Assembly (NCBI GenBank): GCA_033439295.1
Contig: JAVTLE010000001.1
Location: 1,550,001-1,614,000, forward strand
Origin: Deuterostichococcus epilithicus
Taxonomy: Eukaryota; Chlorophyta; Trebouxiophyceae; Prasiolales; Stichococcaceae
Reading direction: 5' to 3'
DNA: 64,000 nucleotides
A program made the position numbers and the translations under genes. The notes under the pieces are model-generated. The model ran no database searches. It had not been told where the DNA came from and saw only the letters and a program-made list of their open reading frames with translations. Positions 30,221 to 47,231 of the stretch are shown here, piece after piece (positions within the stretch are counted from its first letter, which is position 1; each line of letters begins with the position of its first letter).

Positions 30221-30900
30221 GTCGAGGACCTGCGTCGAGATGCAATCGAATGCAGGACCTGGAGGCACTGCGTCCGTCAACAGCCTTGCGTGCTTTCCTA
30301 TGCTTGGCAGGCTGCCGCTCCGCAAAATGGGGGCAACAGTAAGGAAGCACCTGCACGCAGCGGGTGCACCCTACCGACTGCCATCGCCTTGATCCTTTTG
30401 AATCTCTTGTGGACTCAGTGAAATTTGTTGCAAATCCAGACTTGCGAGTTCCAGCAAATACTGATCAGCTGAGTTTCAAACAGCGAGGTTCGCACATATT
30501 GTCGCGAAGCGCGAGCCGTGACTCAGACTGGCAGATTTGCCCCAATCGAGCAATGGCGTGTGATCTTCCACTCCTGGCGCATGACGGGTGCGATGGATTG
30601 GCAATTAGCCATTTTCTCCATTTAAAGGCCGACCGCCGCATGCACCACAAAAAGCACTACACCCAATCACGTCTGTAGAATCGCCGAATTGGTACAGCTT
30701 ATCTCGATCTCGAGATATGAACATGGCGTCGAAGCACGCCAAACCACATTTGCAGGTCTCAACCAACTGCTGCGGGCAGCCCTCACAATCACGCTCTCTC
30801 CTGAACCTAGCTAGACTCAACCTAGTCCAACCCTCCAGTGTACAGTGCAACAAATACAGTCTCGCCTACAACACCTTCACAGCGACCACAGCCTCAGGCC
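30221..30900. other. Intergenic region upstream of the MBD gene
   Basis: About 680 bp between the MBD start and the SUMT stop, both on the minus strand. The right half is less GC-rich than its surroundings. Nothing coding is recognised; it presumably contains the MBD promoter and the SUMT 3' UTR. Confidence 0.4.
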
Positions 30901-33104
30901 TCACAGAGTCCGGCTAAAAGCGGCATCGCCAAGCTGCTCCTGTGCCGCGAGCTGTGCCGGTGTCTGTAGCTGCATGTAGTTGCCACTGGACGGGAACGCC
31001 GAGCCGTCACCGCGCTCCTGCAGCTCCCGCCAGCCGGGCGCTAGGCTGACGACGGCGCCAATGACAATAAGCGTCGGCGACTGCAGCTGGTGAACCTCCA
31101 CCCGCTCCTGTAGGCCCTGTAGCAATGCAACGTCCTGCTGATCAGCACTTGCACGTTTCCTCTTCTGCCTTTCGATGAGTTTCCGACCTGGAGCGACCAC
31201 TCTGCTTCTACAAGGCCGTAATTGTTACTAATGCTTAGTGCTGGGGATGACGTGACTCAGCCTCGGTCATGCCAGTACCAGGTGGAGCTGTCGATTAGTA
31301 CCTGGAGCGGTGCGAAAACCGCTCGCTGCTCCGGCAGTGTGCCGCGCTCGACGGCCACCGCCGGCGTGTCTGCCCTGAGCCCCGCCGACACGAGCCGCCG
31401 CGACACTTCCGGCAGAGTGCTGAGGCCCATGTAGATGACCAGCGTCGTGGTCTCGTCAACGCCTGCATGGACCAAAGAAACAAGGTGTGTCAACTAGTTG
31501 CTGAGACTGACATGTGCACCAGCCCCGCAATGCACAGTGTCAGGATTGCAGCACAGTTCAAAAGCATCGACACGAGCTGGCCATAACTATACGTTTCTGA
31601 GAGTATCAGCATCTTGGACAACAAACCTGCATCGATGCACTCATCCAGCTGCTCCTTGCCGCCGTCGCGGGAGTGCCCCGTCAGGAACTTGACGCTGGTG
31701 GCCAGCCCCCGGTGCGTCAGCGGCACGCCAATGTCGGCGCAGATGCCCGACGCCGCCGTGATGCCTGTGTGGGAGCAGACTCGTGCCGTCAGAACCAAGA
31801 CGTGCTCATGCGCAGCTGACTGCGGTGCTCAGTCCCTCGACATCGAATCCAGAGCGGAATCGGGCCCTGCAGGTGGGTTGCGTCCGTGATAAGGCACTTC
31901 GTTCACAGGCGCAGACGAGGCATGGATGCCATGGTGAGCGATGCCGCACCTGGTATGCAGTGCACCTTGATGCCACGCTGCTGCAGGTACAGCATCTCCT
32001 CGCCGCCGCGGCCAAACACGTAGGGGTCGCCACCCTTCAGACGCAACACCTGGATACACATACAAAAGCCTGCTGATGCCGCACGATGCCGCACAACATG
32101 AGAAAGGCGTATCTGCAGGATGCTGAGGAATGTTCCCACAGGCTGATGGTAATCCTCAATTAGCAATGCATGTGCTCTGCGCAGGCTTTGTGCTGTGCAT
32201 CTGCTCATTGCAGTCATTGCACCTTGTGGCCAGCGCTGGCGAACTCGCACAGCAGCTCGTGGATCTGCTCCTGCGAGCGCGTGTGGAAGCCGGCCTGCTT
32301 GCCGACATACACCATGCGCGCCCCGCCATGGACAAGGCTCAAAATGTCATCTGACACCAGCCTACAGTGTTGAGCAGCGAGGTCAGCACCGAAACGACAA
32401 CTGTAACGCACGGTAATCTGCTGCGGCCCCCAGCCTTTGGAAATGTCTGTTCGAGCAAGCTTCTGGTTCAATGCTCGCACTGTCATGCTTCCAAGGCCAT
32501 GAGGGCGTCCGGCCGGCATTGAAGTCATGACACGACACAGCAAGCTGCCGTGTGCGATATTGCGCAATATGTCAGAAAAGGACGACCAGCTACACCACCA
32601 ACATGCGCTCATTCACCTGTCGTAGAGGACCACGTCTGCCGTCTGCATGCACCGCAGCGCATGGAGTGTCAGCAGTCCCGGGTCGCCAGGCCCCGTGCCC
32701 ACCAGGTACACCTCCCCTGGTCCGCTGAGCTCCTCGCCTGCGGAGGGCGTGTCGACAGCGAGTGAAGCAACAGCTGCAGCTGAAAACGCTGGAGAAGCAA
32801 GCACGCTGCATTGTCGTCTGGAACGATGGTGCAGTTCTGATGGCAGCCGGGCACCTGCTCGCTGGTGGCGCAGCAGCTGCAGCAGCTCGTCGGGCTGCAG
32901 TGTGCTTCTGTCGTCTCCGAGCGGCTGGCGCTCGGCTGCACTGCTGTTTGCTGTGCATCGCAGCTGCTGCCGAAAGCGTGTGACCTGCATCGCGTCATGC
33001 CGGCCGGACCGCAGGCTGCGGGGCCCATGCCGGAAGGCTAAGTGACCAGCCAAGCGAGGCCTGCTGACCCCTAGGAACGTCTCTGACTGCATCTGCGACC
33101 GCAT
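30901..33104 (-). CDS. UPM1: Uroporphyrinogen-III C-methyltransferase (SUMT), plastid
   Basis: Methylates uroporphyrinogen III at C2 and C7 using SAM to make precorrin-2 (dihydrosirohydrochlorin), the branch to siroheme for nitrite and sulfite reductases in the plastid. After an Arg/Ser/Gln-rich transit region comes [20 protein letters not shown], the SAM-binding loop. Then follow [76 protein letters not shown] and [20 protein letters not shown]. The last exons encode [20 protein letters not shown], then [19 protein letters not shown], and the end is DAAFSRTL. This is the CobA/CysG-A order, complete. Start taken at ATG 33104. It diverges from the RsmB-like gene. Confidence 0.93.
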
Positions 33105-33638
33105 GCTGGCCGCTGCACCTGCCTGCACCTGCGCCGTTCGAGTGTGCAACGATCGCACAGCCCTTGGCAGTGGTATGAGCGTGGGCAGCGGTGCCGCGGT
33201 GCTGAACTTGCAGTAGTAGTAAACAAGACGTCAACGGCAAGCGACACGTTTAGCATGATTTTCCTGGCTTGCAATTCGTGGCTCTTTCCTGGAGGGCCCG
33301 AAAATTTGGCCGCCCTGGGGTTGTGGGAGCTGCTTGCAAGAGATGCGGCCGAGATGGGACATGGGAGAGTCCCGGTCTCGGAAATCACCATCTGCAGGCC
33401 TGGCAAGGCAGGCATATGCAGCCAGACGCGTTGCTGAGACCTTTCGCGGCAAACATTGGTCGCGCCATTGTTTGCTTTTTGTTTGCGCTTGCTGGGCTTA
33501 CACTTTGGAGCCTTTCATATTGCCCGACTTGCTCGCAGGCCTCTCCTGCAGACCGTTTCACAGTCACAGTCCAGGAGATTACCAATATGCTTCCCACTGC
33601 TGACTGAAATCTACTAGCCACGATCCTCATCGATCAAC
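33105..33638. promoter_or_regulatory. Divergent promoter region, SUMT / RsmB-like gene
   Basis: About 534 bp between divergent starts. It is AT-richer than the flanking exons around 33440-33600. No specific element is identified. Confidence 0.4.
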
Positions 33639-38412
<4,774 letters not shown>

Positions 38413-38946
38413 CGATATGTGCTACGGCGCTTGTCGGGGTCATGGGTCTCTTGTTGACAGGCTTAGCAGGATGGCAGGCGCATTGGAAGTCATTGCCAGA
38501 TCCGAGTTCTGTTGCCTGGCGACCACTGCCGTGTTTGGTGGCGGTTTGGAACCCGATTGGAAGCTGGCAAACTTCTTCGTCTCTGTCTTGCGTGGCAAGC
38601 ATTTGCAAGACTTTCAAAAAGAGTGCGCTAAACATGGTCATCTTTTAATCTTATCGCTTATATCGACGATCAATACCAGTTCCGCATCCAACATGGACAG
38701 GGTTCCACTAGAACACGGCAGCAGCCGAGGTTGGATGGTATATGAACGCCAGAATGGCACACTTCCATCATGGCGCCCACAGGTCCTTCCGACCGATAGG
38801 TGCCCTTGCAGCTCCAGGCCATGATGTCTGAGTCCTGCCCAGCAGAGGCTCAAGGCCACCAGTTGTACCGCTAGGTGACTGCGTCTGCAGCCGTCTGCAG
38901 CCGTCCTGGCCGCAGCTGTCAAACGTCCCAGCTGGCGGAGTCCCCG
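38413..38946. other. Intergenic region between convergent genes
   Basis: About 530 bp between the stops of the RsmB-like gene (+) and MCTS1 (-). It should hold the two 3' UTRs. No gene or repeat is recognised. Confidence 0.45.
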
Positions 38947-40466
38947 TCAGGTGTCGAGTGTCGGCAGCCTCCACAGGCCGTCCGTCAGATAGTGCAGGTT
39001 GTCGACGCCGATGCCCTTGTTGATGGACCGCATATCCTCCGTGGACATCTTAGTGATGCCCACCGCCATGGCGTGCTCCTTGCCTTCCCCGTAGATGGCC
39101 ACCGGCGCATCTGCTGGCACCTGTTTTGTATGATTGACATTGAAATGGTAGGATTATTTGTCTGTACGTCTACAGGCAGCACGACGCCGGACAGGGTCGT
39201 CGCCGACGCGCCATGCACATCATGTGGCTCCCTAACCTCCCGGCATCTGTACTGGAATCGGCCTGGAGCCAAGGAGGGGGCGCGCGCTGGGGCAGGCTGC
39301 ACACTCGGACCCGCACAGCAGTGCTTCGAGCAAGGCGGCGGGCTGCACACCTCTGTGTGGATGGTGGCGCCGGCGGAGGTGAGCCCCGGGCACATGATGT
39401 TTGCGCCCTGCAGCACAAACTTGATAGCCCCCAGGTCCGACCGCAGTTTCACCTGCCGCAGGCAGGTTGGAAACCTGTCAGCCCACAGCGCAGGCAAGGA
39501 AGCATGCGCCAAGTATCGTGCTGTGTCCATCGAGGAGGCCATGCTCGAGTACCACGCAGCAAGGCTAGCGCAGGCGTGCGGCGCTGCGTCAGAGGCCAAT
39601 CGTGCATGGCAGAGCGTGAGAAGCACGTCGCCGCTGGGGAATTCATTCCTGAAGCTGGCGCGAGTACGACGACGAGGAGGAGGCACTGAGCCATGACAGG
39701 GCCGGCGCACCATCATGTCCGGGTACTGGTGCAGGATGCGCAGGGTGGGAAACCAGGGCCCATCGCGCTGCGCGAAGAACAGCGGCTGCCCGTGCACGAT
39801 CACCAGCTGCACGTGGTCCGGGCTGCAGCGCCAGACACAGGCATTTATCAGGTGCGTCTGCAAGCCACGGCACACCGATTAACCAATCCCTCACACGGTC
39901 CGCCTGCGGTTTGTCTGCTCGTTGAAAATGAGCTCCACACAACGGTTACAATCCAGCCTGGACTGCCAGCAAGACATAGAACCGAGTGCACGAGGTTGCT
40001 TGCCGTGCTGGGCTCCCCACAAGGCACACTACAGAGTACAGACGCTGCAGCACTCACCACTTGCCGACGTGTATCTGCTCCTTCTTTGGCAGCAGCACGT
40101 CGATGACGCCGGACTCCTCCAGCCAGGGGTATGCATCGATGATTTTGGCTGCAGCTCAAGACAGAGGGTGCTGGAGAAGAGGGGGGGGGGGCATGGCGGC
40201 GCCGGTGCATGCGGGGCGTGCATGCAGCTCACGGTGCATGCGGGGCGTGCATGCCGCTCACCTCTGATGTGTCGCTGCACAGACGACTTGACCTGGTTCT
40301 GGGAGCTGCAGGGTTGCACAAAGTAAGAGTCTCCGTCATCGGCTGCTTCCGTGTGCATGACGCCCGTTTAAGCAGAACCATGCGCACTGCTCGACGTGGT
40401 CGACCGCAAGCAGCAGCGCCTGGTTCCGCACCTGATTTCTGATGTTGTGAACTTTTTGAACAACAT
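38947..40466 (-). CDS. MCTS1: MCT-1/MCTS1 translation reinitiation factor, PUA domain
   Basis: Cytosolic ribosome-binding protein acting with DENR in reinitiation and recycling. The start at 40466 gives MLFKKFTTSEIR, joined in phase to SSQNQVKSSVQRHIR, both typical of MCTS1. Then follow IIDAYPWLEESGVIDVLLPK and HVQLVIVHGQPLFFAQRDGP, then WFPTLRILHQYPDMM. The PUA domain encodes RSDLGAIKFVLQGANIMCPG, then LTSAGATI, and VPADAPVAIYGEGKEHAMAV. The end is GIGVDNLHYLTDGLWRLPTL, then DT. The order is complete and the length, about 180 residues, is normal. The region at the second donor (about 40200-40262) is a tandem repeat of a GTGAGC-containing unit. Confidence 0.94.
40200..40262 (-). repeat. Tandem repeat carrying duplicate splice donors in MCTS1
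   Basis: A roughly 29-bp unit containing GGTGCATGCGGGGCGTGCAT and a CTCAC end (GTGAG on the coding strand) occurs twice next to the MCTS1 exon that ends at about 40263. The unit is itself palindromic (GTGCATGC/GCATGCAC). It is preceded by a long G run at about 40182-40191. Confidence 0.75.
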
Positions 40467-40993
40467 GTCAGCCCGATAGGGCGGCCCGAGCAGCAGCGGC
40501 AGGGCGCGGATGCAGCCAACGCCAACGCCAACCCCAAGGTACCACTTTCCTTGATCTGATTGCGGCAAATGAGTCACGCAGGATTCTATGAGCTGTCTGT
40601 GACCGCTCTGCCGATCCGACAGGAGTATCGAGGCGTATTGAGGCCGGATTGCTGGTAAGTTCAAGTCAAAGCGATTTGCGGATGAAGGGGCAGCTCGCGC
40701 AATCGGAAGCAGTGCACGTCGTCGGGTTTGCAACTGTCTCAAAACATGTTACACGCCGTCTGCAGCAGAACCCTGGCCTGGCCGTTTTGTTGGCACCATT
40801 GGCAGCAGGAAGCATTTTGTGGTCGTACATGCTCTGGAACTCGACTGGCCGGCTCATTCGCAGCTTTCAGCCCTATAATTGCTCACACGTGTCTTGCATC
40901 CTACACCCTCAGAGCCCAACAGCGCCACGTCCACACGTGTGCCCTCTGTGTCGTTTGTGTTTTCGAAAGGCCAACTCGTGCCAGCCGTCCTGA
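40467..40993. promoter_or_regulatory. Divergent promoter region, MCTS1 / mL53
   Basis: About 527 bp between divergent start codons of two translation-related genes. No specific element is recognised. Confidence 0.4.
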
Positions 40994-41540
40994 ATGGTGC
41001 TGAAGCATCTGAGCAAGGTCGTCGTGCGATTTTCGCCACAAGCGGGAAACAGCCGATCAGCCCGTGAGTTCCTGGCCCGCGTGACCGCCCCTGCGGCCCG
41101 CAAATCCAACCCGCAGTGCGAACTCGACGGCCGTGTGCGCATAACAGGTCGGGAGCCTGACTGGTGGCTCGTTATGCGCGATCATTCCCATGAGTGCAAG
41201 TTGGAAGTGCATCACGGTCAGACAAACGTTGCCTGCATCATGACCTCAGATATAGTGGCCCAACATTGAGCGCTAACGTGTTGCCGCCGCTCGGTGCCCT
41301 GCAGGAGACCCATTTGTGGAGGTGACCTACAAAAACCTGCAGGTGGAGCGCATCCCGTGCGCGGACATGTCGGTGCAGAAAGTCATGGCGCTGATCAACG
41401 CGAAGTCGGCAGAAATGGAGACAGCGGCATCGCTTAAGGCGGCGGGCTTTTCAGACGTGCAGCTGCACACGAGCTTTGGCGGCCGCGGTTCCACGGAGCA
41501 GCGGGAAACGGGCACCTCGCGGAAGATCATGCCACGATGA
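40994..41540 (+). CDS. MRPL53: Mitochondrial large ribosomal subunit protein mL53
   Basis: Component of the mitochondrial ribosome large subunit. Two exons, 40994-41147 and 41305-41540, joined in phase through a split Gly codon. Exon 1 encodes MVLKHLSKVVVRFSPQAGNS, then REFLARVTAP, the plant mL53 N-terminus. Exon 2 encodes GDPFVEVTYKNLQVERIPCA, then DMSVQKVMALINAKSAEMET, with a thioredoxin-like fold expected. A charged tail ends SRKIMPR. The length, about 129 residues, is normal for the plant family. Confidence 0.9.
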
Positions 41541-41853
41541 CGCACAGCAGAACCCGGCGGCCCTTGTGTGATATAATATGTGCGCGCCATGTAACATATG
41601 GGTTACCTGACTGATGTTCAGAGGTTACTAGGTAGCAACGAGACGAAACCTACTGCTGGCGGTCGCAGCTCCAATGGAACGCTCGGCAGTCCGGCATCTG
41701 CCGTCCAGAAATCAAAGCCAATGGCCTATGCCCTTCTCAACCCCACTAGTGTACAAGTCGTGACCACCAAAAGCACACGCCGATACTCATGCGGCTGGCA
41801 GGCACAGCAGGGTCCAGCCGGCCTGCCAGACATTCACGCTGCCAGGGGTTTGT
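41541..41853. other. Short intergenic region between convergent genes
   Basis: About 313 bp between the stops of mL53 (+) and the NiCoT-like gene (-). It presumably holds the 3' UTRs; nothing else is seen. Confidence 0.45.
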
Positions 41854-44275
41854 CTAGCTGCAGAGGACCAGTGCGCCAATGACGATCGCAATGCACGACG
41901 CCAGCACCGACAGGTTGGTTGTCAGCCACGGGTTGCGCTCCCGAATCGCCTTTGAGGTCGCACCTACTCGACACACGTAGATGCATCAGCAGCCAACTGT
42001 GCGCCTCAAAGAAGACGCGAACTGTTCCGACCTGTGAGCAACATGTGACCGCCTGCACCAGCCGGCAGGAAGGATGAACTCGGCCCTGGGACGTGGCAGC
42101 AATACCGTGCATCTCGCTCACCGATGACTGCAGTGTAGCCTCCCATGGCAGCCACGGTGCCGACGACAAACATCGAGATGTAGGCAAAGGCCGCCAGCCG
42201 CGTCGGCAGCGTCAGCGCTGGGATGATGACGAAGAGCGCGTCCGGCTGCAGCACCACAGAGCAAGTTTCGTGCATCAGCAGCTAGATAGGTGCAGCAACG
42301 CCCTTCAGACGCCAAACTTGCAGCTCGCTGCACATTTGATCAAAACTGCCAAGCAACAGGGCAGGGCAAGCGTGTGCCGACAGCCTTACATCCAGGCCGC
42401 AGCAGCGGGGTGCTGCAGACTTGTGCATCACGAGCACAGTGCCGACTCGTTGAGGGAAGGGTCAGGACAATTCAGCAGAGTGCCCATACCTGCAGGCCGA
42501 AGAGGATGCCATTTGCATACAGGCCCAGCCCCAGGCGCCCATCGGCCTCCTCCGAGTCCTTGTCGATCGACGATCCCGAGCCGCCTACGCTGCCGGCGCT
42601 GGCGCCGCCCGCACCTGAGAAGCAAAACATGAGTTCTGATGCAAGGCTCCAGAAGACGCGAGGAAGTTGATACGCCGAGAGGGCCCCCAAACACTCCGGA
42701 CACAAACGCTCTAGTCCCTGCTTTAACATGGCCCTAAGGGGTGACCCCCCTTCCAGCACTAGCACCGCTTGGCCACTCTTTTCTACCTCTCGGTCATGGC
42801 CTGCGAGCTTTTAGTCGCCCGAGCATACAAAGCTGTGACCTGCTCACCTTCCAGCGCGGGCTCCGGCTGCTGTTCCCGGTGCTCCTGCCACAGCTCCAGG
42901 AGTCCCAGCCCACCGATGGCGATCAGGCTCAGGCCCACTGTGGTGCCGCCCCACCTCGACAGCGCCGGCACGAACGCCTCGAACCGGTCCTTCAGCACCT
43001 GCACTCGCAGCGACAGGACGTGTTCGGGCAGCAGAACATTCGGTTGCACACGCGTGAGGCATTGCTGCAACTGCCCGACAACCTCGCAGCTCTGCCGCTC
43101 CCTTTCCGAACCTGGCCAGCATGGTGACGCGCTGCACTTTTGGGGCCAAACCTAAAATTAGAGTCCAGATCCTTCCAGTTGCAGGGCTCACTTGAGACAA
43201 GCAGCGCCAGGAAGCAGGAAGCGCACCACCATGAGCAGCCCCAGTATGAGCTGCCCTGTGCTGTGGCCAAAGCCCCAAAGCGCCCCCAGCAGCGATGCCT
43301 TGGCTGAGCTCCTTCCGATGGTCAGCGGCGTGAGCGCCTGTGTGCCAGACGGCGTCTAATCATTTCCTTTCAGAACGGCAGGCTTGCCAGTGGTCAGGCA
43401 GGCTGGCTTTGTCAGGAGACAAGCAGTCAGGCAGCGGGGGCTTCAGAGCAAACATGCTCAGGACTTCGTACCGCGAGGTGGTCTGCGCCAGCGAGGGTGT
43501 GCAGCAGGCCCGCGATGAATCCGGCAACAGCGCTCCTCGCGGCGCCGCTCAGACCTGCAGGCAGCATCCCGAAATCCATTGCTGCACATGCCATGCAGCA
43601 CCTGCAGGAGCCGGGTGGAGCTGCAGCAACCACAAGCGCCGCCACCGAGGCCACGCAAGACAGCTGACATGAAAACTTACCCGTTTGCGATGCTGAGTTA
43701 AAGCTGGTACCCAGGGACAGCGAAGCAAAGCCGCCGCCGGCAGCCATTGTGAGCTGCATGGTGGCGTACCGCCACGCCACCAGGCTGCCGAGCAAAACGT
43801 ACGCTGCCGTCCTGACATTGGCCGCGCTGAAGCGGCCCCAAGCTGGGGATTGCCAGGCCCACCTCCGCCAGTGGAGCTGGCCGCGGCCATGCTGCGGCAG
43901 AGGTGCGCCCGGCGCGGTCTGCTGCTCGTCCGCATCGGGGCTGCTCACGCACGTCTGCGGCTGCTGCTGCTGCTGCTGTTGCTGATTCACTGCGATCGAC
44001 GCATCAGGCTGCGTGGCAGACCCGGACGACCCGTAGTCATCCCACAGGCAAGAGCCAGATGACGACCGCGGCTGCAGTGCCCCCTTAGCAGGAGGCAAAT
44101 GCCTCACACAGGGCGCTGCTGCAAAAACCCGGCGGCGAACGTTTGTTGGTGTATGATTGAGCTGAGCGCTGCACTGCTGTCGGCTGATTGTGTACGACTG
44201 GCGGCCAACGTGCGGCAGGACTGCTGCGCCTATCCAGGGCGCCTTGACAGCAGGCGGCGCAGTTCCAGACGCCAT
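41854..44275 (-). CDS. Plastid NiCoT/HupE-like metal transporter
   Basis: Membrane protein of the plant At2g16800/At4g35080 type, annotated as a high-affinity nickel-transport family; the real substrate in algae is unknown. The start at 44275 gives a transit-like leader. A poly-Gln stretch near 43965-43985 (CTG repeats on the plus strand) follows. Membrane segments are AARSAVAGFIAGLLHTLAGA, with the family metal motif HTLAGADHLA, and ASLLGALWGFGHSTGQLILG, with a second His. Further segments are TTVGLSLIAIGGLGLLELW, YANGILFGLQPDALFVIIPA and FAYISMFVVGTVAAMGGYTA; the last is VLASCIAIVIGALVL. The Hx5DH spacing is that of the HupE side of the family. Between segments lies an acidic linker, SIDKDSEEADG. 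Confidence 0.88.
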
Positions 44276-44596
44276 GATCGGACCAGAATATTGGGCGCAT
44301 CTCGGAGTCATAGGCTATGAGAAAACTGAGACAGATCACAGGGTTTATAAAAGGAGGTGGACAAACGGGGACCTCAGCTGAAGGTCTCCATCCCGCTGAT
44401 GACTAGCTACATTCGCGAGCTTCGGTTGGTCGAGCTGACAGGCGATGCGACACCTGGTTGATCCTACTTCTACATTTGTTCGTTCAGGGCCAGCTCGAAA
44501 GCATCAGCATACTTATTTTGGCCCTCCGCAGTCAAAGTAGGATTGTACCATTGTTTCTGAAATTTTGAAACAGGAGACGACTTTGCTTCAGGAGCG
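44276..44596. promoter_or_regulatory. Divergent promoter region, NiCoT-like / Rpn13
   Basis: About 321 bp between divergent ATG codons. It must contain both promoters; no motif is assigned. Confidence 0.4.
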
Positions 44597-45348
44597 ATGG
44601 GTGACGTTGTCTTTCGTGCCGGGCGGATGACTTTCAACGGCTCGCAGCTTGTGGCAGACGCTCGGAAGGGCCTGGTGCAGCTCGTCAAGGTGCAGATGCG
44701 CCGAGCGCATGACACTCGAGCATGCACCTGCAGCAACTCACCGCACTAAATCTCTCATGCCAGATCCGATTGTGTGACAAGCGTAGGATGAGAATGGCGT
44801 CCCGCACCTCACGTGGAGCAACCGCATGGGGGCTGCCGCGGTGGGCTCTCCAGAACTGGATGTGCTGCTGCCGGCCGGGACAGCTACCTGTGAGTTCATG
44901 CTTCGGACCGACTCCCGCATCCTGGCGTTCCACGCAGCTGGCGCCGACAGCCACTTCTTCTGGTGCGCATCGGGGACCACCCTGTGGTGCAGCTGGCGCC
45001 CCATGATTCACGCATACCTTGACACCATGCTTTCGTATCATGATACAGCAGAATAAATTTTACGCAGTAAGGACTGAGATTGGAAGCCCTGCCTGCAGGC
45101 TGCAGGAGCCGGCGGCCACGCATGACGTTCGCGCACTCCTCGCACGAATCCCAAAGCAGCTTGCAGGTGACAAGAGCGGCATTCGATCGGCACACCTGTC
45201 GAGTTCCCTGACCATTTTTGACAGCTAGTCCACACTGAACGCTTAGAAAATCAACAAGCGTGCATGCATCCTGCTCACCTCAGCGTTGCCCTCTGCCTGC
45301 AGCCGATTCCAGCGCTGGCCGGTCACCACAGCCGGCAGCACAGCAGCC

Positions 45349-45401
<53 letters not shown>

Positions 45402-46290
45402 CGCCAGCCATGCCGCCGCAGCAGGGTCCAGTGCCGTCGCCGGCGCCGTCAGCGACCGCGGCCGCGGCGCAGAACCCCAGCATCGGTAATGGCACGGCGG
45501 CGATCAGCAGCGGCGCGCCAGCGAGCGGCAGCGGCATGTCCTACAGGTGCTACAGCATGCGCACCCTGCTGCATGGGCTGACGCGACCTCGATCATGCAA
45601 ATTGCCTGCTGGCTTTAGCAGCACAGCGTCCTCGATCCGCACTTTTCCCCAGCTCTGGCAGTTGCAAGCCGCACCAGACCTGGACCGACGTTAATCCGTG
45701 CAGGCAGGCGGTCGGCCAGTCTGGCCTCATCGACGCCGCGCAGCTTGCAGCCGTCCTTGGGTGCGCCCCCTGTGGCCGTGCAGCTGGTACTGTGCAGCTC
45801 GTGAGACCCTCTCCTTGTGCACCTGATGTTGCACGACTCTGGCAGCGAAATTGTGACCGGAACATGTGGGGATACTTCTGGGAGCGTCACCGTAACACTG
45901 CATGCTATCTGTATCCTCAGGAGCCTCACGGGGAGCGGGCCGGCAGCGCCGACAAGCACTGCCGGCATCGACCACCAGCTGGCGCTGCGGCAGCAGATGG
46001 AGCAGATGCAGGCCATGCAGGTGAGGGGTCAGGGTTGTCCAGCCTTCAGGGCGGGTGGAGTCTCCCTGCAGACAGCAGTTCAAGCCAGCATGCCTGCACG
46101 TCCAGCACAGCCCCCTGGCCTGCTGGTCATGCCTCTCCGTTAGATGCCCGGCGCTGTGGATGTCGCTGTGGCAGATGAAGCTCAGACACGGTTTTCCAGA
46201 AGCTCGACGGTTTGTAATCACATAGTTCGCAACACATAGTTCGCTCGAGCGCAAGCAACCGGCGGCAGGCTCGGAGGTGCCGCGCCCTGC

Positions 46291-46323
<33 letters not shown>

Positions 46324-47231
46324 CTCACGACGCCGCAGCGCTCCTGACTGCGGGCCCGGCACGGCCGTCATCCCCCGTCAGACCACCTCAATTTGTCAAA
46401 ACCAAACTGCCTGCTGTTGCTGCCGCAGCGGACGGCGGAGGCGGGTCCCAGCCTCGCGGACTTGCTGACGCCGGAGGCCACCACACCGCTGGCCTACCTC
46501 GACAGCACCATCGAGCGTCTGGCGCCCTTCCTGCCAGAGGAGCACCGGTGAGCTCCGTGCTTGCTTGCGTGCTGCGTGTGGCGCATTGCACTCGGTGTCT
46601 GCTCTAAGCCGAGCGCGTCCCCGTGTCACCTGTTGTCGTGCAGCCCCGCTTGCTGCTCGGCCCTCACGAGAGACACAGCCAGCCAGGGGTCGACCCGTGC
46701 GCCGCGCATGGTTGGGAGGCCTCCATGCTACCACCGCGCTGCTGGGATCGTTGGGCGGCGGCGGCCTGCCGTGGGAGCCTGCCTGTGTCTGCACCGCGCC
46801 TCGTTCTCCTGTCTAAATCCTAAATCCGCATTGCGGACCATTTGCGCTGCAAGCAGGACGCAGCAGCAGCTGCATGCGACTCTGCTCAGCCCGCAGTTCC
46901 GGCGTGCGCTGGACGTCTTCAACGCAGCGCTGGTTAGCGGCCGACTGGACCTCCGCCACTTCGGCCTCGATCCCAAGGTGAGACGCATGTCCTGGCAGAT
47001 GCACGGCCACAGTGCAGTCTGGACTTCAGCGCATATGGGATTCCATCATTCCACCAGAGCTAGCAAGGCGCCGCACATGCCCGGACTCGCCCGTGAGAGC
47101 GCACAGCATACGGCGTGGCAAATTTGCCGGACACACCTTGCTTCCGTGCGCAGGGCTTTTCGGTGGCGGACTTTCTGGAGAGCATCCAGGCGGCGGTGGA
47201 CAAGGCCACGCAGGAGGGCGCCAACTCCTGA
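44597..47231 (+). CDS. RPN13: 26S proteasome ubiquitin receptor Rpn13
   Basis: Ubiquitin receptor of the 19S regulatory particle; it also recruits UCH37. Exons: 44597 to about 44690, 44787-44962, 45099 to about 45168, about 45302-45547 and several later ones to 47231. The Pru domain encodes GDVVFRAGRMTFNGSQLVAD, then ARKGLVQLVK, DENGVPHLTWSNRMG and LAFHAAGADSHFFW. A linker has about 18 Gln from a CAG run at about 45351-45402, then a Pro/Ala/Ser-rich stretch. The C-terminal DEUBAD domain encodes PSLADLLTPEATTPLAYLDS, ERLAPFLPEEH, LLSPQFRRALDVFNAALVSG and GFSVADFLESIQAAVDKATQ. Domain order is the standard one for the family. Confidence 0.93.
45345..45405 (+). repeat. CAG microsatellite coding poly-Gln in Rpn13
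   Basis: An almost pure CAG run of about 17-18 units in frame with the Rpn13 linker. A second shorter CAG run lies at about 46293-46322, in intron sequence of the same gene. Confidence 0.9.

Noticed and set aside
32613-33158. Start of SUMT at 33158
   Set aside because: The upstream extension has no ATG; the first ATG in frame is at 33104.
45264-45581. Poly-Ser and poly-Ala frames at the CAG run
   Set aside because: Other frames of the CAG repeat; only the Gln frame links to the Rpn13 domains.
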